A stretch of 64,000 nucleotides of DNA from Chamaecyparis obtusa (Eukaryota > Streptophyta > Pinopsida > Cupressales > Cupressaceae). The stretch lies in NCBI GenBank assembly GCA_027943335.1, contig BSBK01002059.1:926001-990000 (forward strand), read 5' to 3'. A model generated the notes under the pieces. It was not told the origin of the DNA. It ran no database searches and saw only the letters and a program-made list of their open reading frames with translations. This document shows positions 57,785 to 64,000 of the stretch, piece by piece. How positions within the stretch are numbered: the first letter of the stretch is position 1; each line of letters opens with the position of its first letter. Both the position numbers and the translations under genes were made by a program.

Positions 57785-59399
57785 GTAATCACCTAAAAAT
57801 GGTCAAGATCAATTCAAGTGATCAACTAAAGAAAAATCAAAACATAAATTGCAATCAAGCCAAAAATCCAATAATAATTGAAAATTAAAAGCCAATAAAT
57901 CAATTTAAATCAAAATAAATCAATTAAGTGTGCAATTAATCTAATTAATTGCATAGTTCATTTTAAATCAAATCAACCCTTTTAAGGGGTACACATGGCT
58001 AAACAAATCAATTTAATTCAATTATTTAATTCATAATTTCCCTCACCCACCACATGAGAGAAAAATAACTCTACCAATAGGAATTAAGGATGGGGCTCAC
58101 ATGGATCAAGCCAAAATCAAATCTCAATCACACATAAGGTGAGAGCATCTTGAGCACTCATTTTATCTCTTTGTCCCAAGCTTTGAGGAAAAAACATTTA
58201 AATTGTCCCTAAAGGTGGAACCATGGACTTAGCTCAAACCTAATCATGATTAAATCAAATACACCCCCATGCTTGCACAAATATATAAAAGCAAGACGAA
58301 AATTAGGATAAAAGAATCCACATATCTGAAAATTGCATCAAACTTAAATTAAGAATTTTAGCTAGAAAGGCATTTTTAAGCATAAATTGAGCATATTTTC
58401 TTTGAAATAGGCTTAAATAGCTTAATATCTTTATAATTTCTCATTTTATAGCTTTCACTAACAGAGGCTTGTTGAGAGCTTACCATTAGCATATCTAAAT
58501 AGAGAGCCATATAGTTCTTATTGTCATTATTTTTCATTAAATAGCTCACTAATTGTGGTTAATTTAGTTTATTTGTTCATTTATTAACAAGATAACCCTA
58601 TGAAGGTTCTTTCAATAGTACACAAAATGGCACACACTATGGGACATTAGGCCTCATCCATTTAAATTTTGGAGAATTTTCTATATTTCTAGGATTTTCT
58701 TGTTTTAACTCTATTTTACAGGTAAAGTTGCATATTTGAGAGTTCGTGTAGCGCATCCAAGCATTTAGGTAGTGCATCCAAGGCCTGAAGCAATGCATTT
58801 GAGATAAAGTTTTTGTGCCTTTACATGAAGAAACAACACATCTAATAACTTCTATATTATGTCTTTCATTCTTTCAACGCTTTCACTCTAACTCCGGAGA
58901 GCATTCTATAAATCCTGTAGCACATCCTAAGTTTTCTTTATGCATATTTTCTTAATCAAATAGTGCATTTAATTTCTATTTCTATGCATTTAAAGTTTTC
59001 TACAGTGCATTCTAAGTCTTAAATAGCACATTCAATCATTTTTGCTGCGCTTTTGACTATTCTTACAAATTGATAAATTTCATAGTCGAAAATGTATTTC
59101 CTTTATTTTTCCAAATTTAGGGAATAAAAAGGTGAAAAATATAGAAACCAAGAATAATAGTGAGGATAAGGCTATTGCAAGAAGAATCAATAAGGAGAAC
59201 ATAGCGCACGTAAATCATGTTTTGGAGGATTCCAAGTAGGAAGGTAAGGAATACAAACGTTATTTACAAGTAGTTGATGCTTATAAATCAAATTTTGTAT
59301 TCTTGAATTGAATTTTCATGCCTTGATCATTTTGGTTAAAATTCAAAACTAAAGGCTTAGAATTCTATTTTTCTTATTTTTCTTTACTTTTTGTGGTTG
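57785..59399. other. AT-rich LTR-like DNA, no gene
   Basis: Begins tgtaatcacctaaaaatggt, recalling the Tat-1 LTR start tgtatcatcttaaaatgg, so it may be the end of another Gypsy LTR that truncated Cop-3. It holds a series of diverged agcgcatccaa words at 58745-59046. A short forward open stretch near 59120-59240 has no family. No second copy and no boundary on the right. Confidence 0.35.
58745..59046 (+). repeat. Dispersed agYgcatYYaa word series
   Basis: About eight copies of a short word (gtagcgcatccaag, gtagtgcatccaag, tagcacatcctaag, tagtgcatttaat, cagtgcattctaag, tagcacattcaat and others) at irregular 20-60 base spacing. Too irregular for a satellite. Confidence 0.5.
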
Positions 59400-60026
59400 T
59401 GTTGGACTAACAATTTCAAAGAGGAGGAAAAGGAGCTAGAGAAATCACCACTAGGCGAGTTAAAATCATGAAAATATGAATAAAAAATACCCCTAGCCTT
59501 AGCTAGCTTAGAAATAAGGTAAGCCTTAAATATTCAGTGAATTTTTATTTAAATTGTGGTATTTTCACTTTGAATCTAGCAATTTGAACAACCTACTATT
59601 ATTTGAGAAATTTGGCAATAGGTCTATTCTCTTCACTTTTCAAGTGAATCAAAATTCCAAACCTACCAAGTTCCTATTATATTATGGTGATTGATCAAGG
59701 AAGTACTGTACACTTTTCCCCCCACCCTTGCATGTTATAACCCTAAAGTAGAAATAATAAGATTGTATAAAATAGCTCAGGGTTAGGAATTTCATTATGA
59801 TGTATGTTTTAGTAGCTTCTTGCAGTGGTATTGAGCTATAAGGGATTACCAATTGTAATCATTGAATAATAATAATATTGGTCTTGTTGCTGGTGGACGT
59901 AGCCTAGGGATTGGGTGAACCATGTTAAATCTTTGTGTCTTGTCTTCCCTTTCTATGTGGTTTATTATTTTTTGATATTGGTTATATTTCCATGTAACTG
60001 TTATTTTTGTCTTGTTAATCCTAACA
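59400..60026 (+). repeat. Cop-5 5' LTR (left edge uncertain)
   Basis: The right end is firm: ggtggacgtagcctagggattgggtgaaccatgtt and later ttgttaatcctaaca directly before the primer site are typical of Tnt1-like LTR ends. The left edge at tgttggacta is chosen because it mirrors the right end; no partner LTR confirms it. Confidence 0.55.
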
Positions 60027-60028
60027 TG

Positions 60029-60039
60029 TGGTATCAGAG
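60029..60039 (+). promoter_or_regulatory. Cop-5 primer binding site
   Basis: tggtatcagag, exact initiator tRNA-Met-type site. Confidence 0.9.
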
Positions 60040-60114
60040 AAAGGTTGTTTTTTTAGTTATCCTTTATAGGAAGATCTCATGGTTTAGTGGAAGTCTCATG
60101 GTTGAGTGGGAGAA

Positions 60115-61000
60115 ATGGTAGACAAGGGTAAGCTAAAGGTTGAGAAGTTTAATGGGTAGAACTTTCAGTTATGGAAAGTAAAAAATGGAGGACTATCTCT
60201 ATCAGAAGGAGCTATGGCAGCCATTGGAAGGACAATCCAAAAAATAGTCAACAATGAGTGATGAGGATTGAGAAATTGTTGACAGAAATGCACTTGGAAG
60301 TATTTGATTGAGTCTAGAACAATCAGTGGCATTTAATATTACAAAAGAAAAGACAACTAAAGAGTTGATGGAAACCCTAGCAAGGTTATATGAAAATCCC
60401 TCCACTTCAAACAAGGTATTTCTCATGAAGCGTTTGTTTAATATGGAGATGGTAGAAGGTGGATCTATTACTAATCATTTGAATGGCTTTAATATGGTTA
60501 AAAGTCAATTATCTTTTGTAAAAATTACTTTTGATGAAGAAATTAGGACTCGCTTGATTTTGTGTTGTTTGCCTAAAAGATGGAATGGCCTTGTAATGGA
60601 TGTTAGTAACTTTGTTTCTAGATATAATACCCTAAAATTTGATGATGTTATCGGTGTGATTATGAGAGAGGAAACTCATAGGAAAAGCTTAGGTGGATCT
60701 ACATCTGGAAGTGTCTTGAATGCACAAAGTAGAGTCAGAATGAATGAGAGATAAAATAATTCTGGAAATCATGGGAAATCAAGAGGAAAATCAAAGGGAA
60801 AGAGGTATGAATCTAAAGGACCAAATGATTGATGGTACTGTGGAAACCCAGGTCATAAGAAGAAATATTTTTAGTCTTAGAAGAATAAAGAAGGAGACAA
60901 ACAAGAAGGTAACAAGGAGGTAAATGTGGTAAGTAATAAATCTGAAGAGGATGCTTTGCTTCTTTCTTTAGAAAGGGTTGATGATTCATGGGTTTTATAT
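60115..61000 (+). pseudogene. gag: Cop-5 Gag, several stops, zinc knuckle damaged
   Basis: ATG 60115, VDKGKLKVEKFNG then TAG, NFQLWK; a frameshift at an A-run near 60185, then MEDYLYQKELWQPLEG. The open body at 60308-60754 shows LARLYENPSTSNKVFLMKRL, ITNHLNGFNMVKSQL and LCCLPKRWNGLVM, the UBN2 Gag of Tnt1-type elements. The knuckle near 60826-60870 reads WYCGNPGHKKKYF: first Cys is TGA and last Cys is Phe. Confidence 0.84.
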
Positions 61001-61420
61001 TTCAGGTATTAATTTCATTCTACACCCCATAGAGGTTATTTTCTTGATTATGTCCAAGGGGGCTAGTTTATTTGGGAGATAATGAACACTGTAAAATTGA
61101 TGGAAAGGGAAAAATTACGATTAAGTTGTATCATGGGAATCATTGGCTACTACAAGATGTAAGACATATTCCAAAGCTGAGTAGGAATTTAATTTTAGTA
61201 GGGCAACTAGGTGATGTGGGTTGCACAGTTACTTTTAATGATAGAAATTGGAAGGTTTCAAAAGGTTCCTTAGTAGTAGAAAAATATGTAAAATTAGGCA
61301 CCTTATATCTTTGTACAGGTCATATTGTTCCTTCTACTTTAATTGTTTCAGAGAAAAATGAATGTTCAGGAATAGTTGCTGCAGTTGAGAAGGAAGAATA
61401 TCTTATAGTTGCAGTAGATT
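60975..61420 (+). pseudogene. Cop-5 protease, DSG lost
   Basis: VDDSWVLYFRY then TAA replaces the usual W.LDSGAS, so the active site is gone. YFLDYVQGG follows, then an open part from 61072: DNEHCKIDGKGKITIKLYHG, LLQDVRHIPKLSRNLILVGQL. Confidence 0.8.
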
Positions 61421-62306
61421 TTGACACATCACTTTGGCACAATAGACTTGGGCACATGAGTGAAAAAGGTATGAAATTACTTCATTCAAATAAAGTTTTA
61501 CTTGGTCTGAAATGTGTCAATATGGATTTCTATGAAAGTTGTGTATGGAAAATAAAAGAGAGTTAGTTTTGTGAAGATTAGAAAGGAAAAAAAAAAAAAA
61601 GAAATTAGAGCTTGTACATAAACATATATGGGGACTAGCTCATGTATCTTCCCTTGGTGGCTCTCTGTATTATGCTACATTTATAGATGCAACAAGAAAA
61701 TTATGGATTTATTTCCTTACACATAAATCTAATGTATTTCAAACTTTTAAGAAATGGAAATGCTTGGTTGAGAATGAGACTGGTAAAATGCCAAAATGCC
61801 TTATATCTGATAATGGTGGTGATTATTGCAGCACAAAATTTGAAGATTATTGTTCCTCTAATGGTATTCATAGGTATAAAAATGTACCAAGGACTCCACA
61901 AGAAAATAGAGTGCCTGAACACATGAACCAGACAATAATGGAGCAAGTAAGAAGTATGAGGTTGCATGTCAGGCTATCCTTAAACATGTGGGAAGAGGCT
62001 GCCAATACAATTGTAAATTTAATCAATAGAGGTCCCTCTAATCCTTTGGACTATGGTATTCCAGAGGAAGCATGGTCTGGTAAGAAGGTGAGTTATTCTT
62101 TTCTCAAAACCTTCGATTGTGAAGCATTTGCACATATAGATTTTGAAAATAAAACCAAGCTGAAAGTTAAGTCAAAGAAATATGTATTTTTTGGATATGC
62201 CATTGATGAATTTGGTTATAGGATTTGGTATTTTGAAAACCATAAAATTGTAAGGATTAGGGATGTCATATTCAATGAGAAAGTGTTGTACAAAGATCTG
62301 TTGTAG
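61421..62306 (+). pseudogene. Cop-5 integrase, first catalytic Asp lost
   Basis: Zinc region SLWHNRLGHMSEKGM (His-His) with the Cys pair eroded. A frameshift lies at an A-rich tract near 61588-61602. In the core, the segment that should read HTD.WGP is HKHIWGL; CLISDNGGDYCSTKF keeps the second Asp; PRTPQENRVPEHMNQT keeps the Glu. FGYAIDEFGYRIW and VIFNEKVLY close the domain. TAG at 62304-62306. Confidence 0.84.
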
Positions 62307-63180
62307 CATCATGAGAAGAAAGAAAATGATTATGTAGTGTTGGATGATACTCTAAAAGATGATGCTCTAATAGTTCCCTATGGTCCAGAACAACAAAAAT
62401 ATCAAATACCACAAACCCCAGCGAATGTTAGATGGTCAACAAGGCTAAGTAGACCTCCAGACATATTTTCTCCCTCTTTGTATTCTATTTTATCAATAGA
62501 TGCTGGTGAACATGAATGTTATAATGAAGTTGTGCACGTGGATACAAAGCTTCAGTGGGAATCTACAATGACAGAGGAAATGGACTCCTTGCAGGAAAAT
62601 CAAACTTGGGATTTATGTAAGTTACTTGTAGATAAAAGGTCTTTACAAAATAAATGGGTTTATAGGATGAAAGAAGAGGATGGAGGTAAGAAAATATTTA
62701 AAGCCAAATTAGTCGTAAAAGGATTTTCATAGAAAAATGGTATTGATTTTGATGAGATATTTTCTACAGTTGTTAAAATGACTTCTATTCATACTATTTT
62801 AAGTATTCTGGGTACTAAAGATTTTCATTTAGAGTATCTTGATGTTAAAATAGATTTTCATCATGGTGATTTGGATGAAGAAATATATATGGTACATCCA
62901 CAAGGATTTGAGGTCAAGGGTAAGGAAAATCTAGTGTGCAGATTAAAAAAAACTTTATATGGCTTGACGCAAGCACCTCGACAATGGTATATTAAATTTG
63001 ACACTTCTATGAATGAGCATGCATACACTCGGTGTCATCTTGACTATTTTTATTTTATTTTAAGAGGTTGGATGATGATAGCTAAATTATTTTATGTTTG
63101 TATGTTGATGATATTCTTGTAGCTAGGTCTAACATGAATGACATTAAGGGGTTGAAACAATAGTTAGCACATTCATTTGT
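62307..63180 (+). pseudogene. Cop-5 reverse transcriptase, truncated
   Basis: STRLSRPPDIFSPSLYSILS, WESTMTEEMDSLQENQTWDL, LQNKWVYRMKEEDG, LVVKGFS then TAG, GIDFDEIFSTVVKM, YLDVKIDFHHGDLDEEIYM, LYGLTQAPRQWY. A frameshift near 63060 precedes LYVDDILVARSNMND with intact YVDD (about 63100), then GLKQ, TAG, LAHSF. Homology ends near 63180; the thumb and RNase H are gone. Confidence 0.84.
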
Positions 63181-64000
63181 GGTTGGTCAGAATAATACCC
63201 TAGTAACTTCAAGGATTGGACATCCTTTAACAGTGATTCATTACTTAAAATTATCACATGTATACTTGGAATATCATGTTGGACTTCATTAAATGTATCA
63301 ATCTAGGAATGTGAGCTTGAGATGGTGGCTGTAAGGTCTATGCTTTATTTCTCTTCAAAAGTCATCACTACTAAAGTAAGAGTATTTCTATAGGAGATTT
63401 ATACTAAGAACTGAAACTATAACTTAATTCACAACTTAAACTTAAAGGAAATGCTTAGAAGTAAACTAATAATGCTTCAAAGGTAAATCTATGCTGCAGG
63501 AAACAACCGATGGTTCTTCTACCAATGGCTACAGGAGGAATAGTGCTTATCAATTTCAAGGAAACTTAACTAAGTCCTACTTGAACATGAATAGAGAATT
63601 CGCCTCCCATGTGGGCCCCCATGGAAGTGTGAATAGATTTAAAACTCAAATGTTAAAATATGGAACTATCATATATTCATTTAACAAAACATAAGTACAA
63701 GATAGAATATGAAAGTGTATTCACTTTGTTGCTGGATTACAATATAAAATCCTCAAAATATCTAACTAGCTCAGAATCATAGGTTCCTGCTTATTTAAAA
63801 GAAACTGAGAAAACATAACACCTAAAAACTAGGTCCTTCATTACATAGCATAACAACTTCAATTATAGGAACGACAACATCATTTATGCAAGAGGATAAG
63901 CCATATTTAGTGCCTCAAGAATATAGGAACACCCGGTAACTAGATTGACCTTTTCTATGACAACAACCACAAGGTTATGGAAGTAGTGGAGCCATGATAA
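63181..64000. other. Unassigned right end, no gene seen
   Basis: AT-rich with scattered stops on all frames. A 67-codon stretch at 63491-63694 has no motif. Not recognisably part of any element above. Confidence 0.45.

Larger units (their letters stand above)
59400..63180 (+). mobile_element. Cop-5: Tnt1-like Ty1/Copia element, truncated in RT
   Basis: A different Copia family from Cop-1 to Cop-4. Putative 5' LTR 59400-60026, primer site 60029-60039, gag, protease, integrase and RT to about 63180, where homology stops after the YVDD region. No RNase H and no 3' LTR in the window. Confidence 0.82.

Noticed and set aside
1..64000. CRISPR arrays, rRNA or tRNA genes, bacterial operons
   Set aside because: No regular repeat-spacer array, no tRNA-like fold or rRNA text noticed, and all coding content is plant retroelement.

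Overview
The window is plant nuclear DNA made almost entirely of old, nested LTR retrotransposons. I recognise no host protein-coding gene, rRNA, tRNA or CRISPR array. Initiator-Met-type primer sites, Ty1/Copia and Ty3/Gypsy polyproteins with many stops and frameshifts, 1-3 kb LTRs, and a Tat-type Gypsy element with a second RNase H domain all point to a seed plant with a large, repeat-rich genome. A gymnosperm is possible, but the sequence does not prove it. Labels below are local names.

Layout, left to right. (1) 1-2230: weak Copia-like 3' sequence and flanking DNA. (2) 2231-15234: Cop-1, a reverse-strand Copia element, split at 3868/12239 by NAG-1 (3869-12238). NAG-1 is a reverse-strand Gypsy-like element with 2.85 kb LTRs, a gag and acidic ORFs, but no pol. 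(3) 15863-49647: Tat-1, a forward Tat-type Gypsy element with PR, RT, RH, archaeal-type RH and IN, plus an antisense plant-mobile-domain-like gene before its 3' LTR. Its left LTR holds TRG-A (17347-21219). Its right LTR holds Cop-2 (30660-37767, forward Copia) and TRG-B (37928-49065, reverse). TRG-A and TRG-B are two copies of a Gypsy family that carries gag and protease but no RT or integrase. The 5' LTR of TRG-B is split by NAC-1 (41046-48230). (4) 50240-57784: Cop-3, a forward Copia element whose 5' LTR is split by Cop-4 (51101-54645, reverse). Cop-3 is cut off at the start of RT. (5) 57785-59399: AT-rich LTR-like DNA. (6) 59400-about 63180: Cop-5, a Tnt1-like Copia element cut off in RT. 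(7) 63181-64000: unassigned.

The nesting rests on LTR pairs, split LTRs that rejoin to matching lengths (1605 versus about 1623 bp for Tat-1), and 5-bp target duplications (CATTT, GTAGC, TACTC/TACAC, AAACA/AAATA, AATCC/AGTCT). The order of events on the right side of Tat-1 is Tat-1, then TRG-B, then NAC-1.

The best candidate for something undescribed is NAC-1. It has paired 1022-bp LTRs, a tRNA-Met-type primer site and a polypurine tract. It has no protease, integrase, RT or RNase H. It carries ORF1 (coiled coil plus four CCHC zinc knuckles) and a 958-codon ORF2 I cannot assign, still in one frame; every in-frame stop in ORF2 is TAG. The pol-less TRG family, the pol-less NAG-1 and the antisense gene of Tat-1 are the other notable systems. 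No element here looks able to move by itself.
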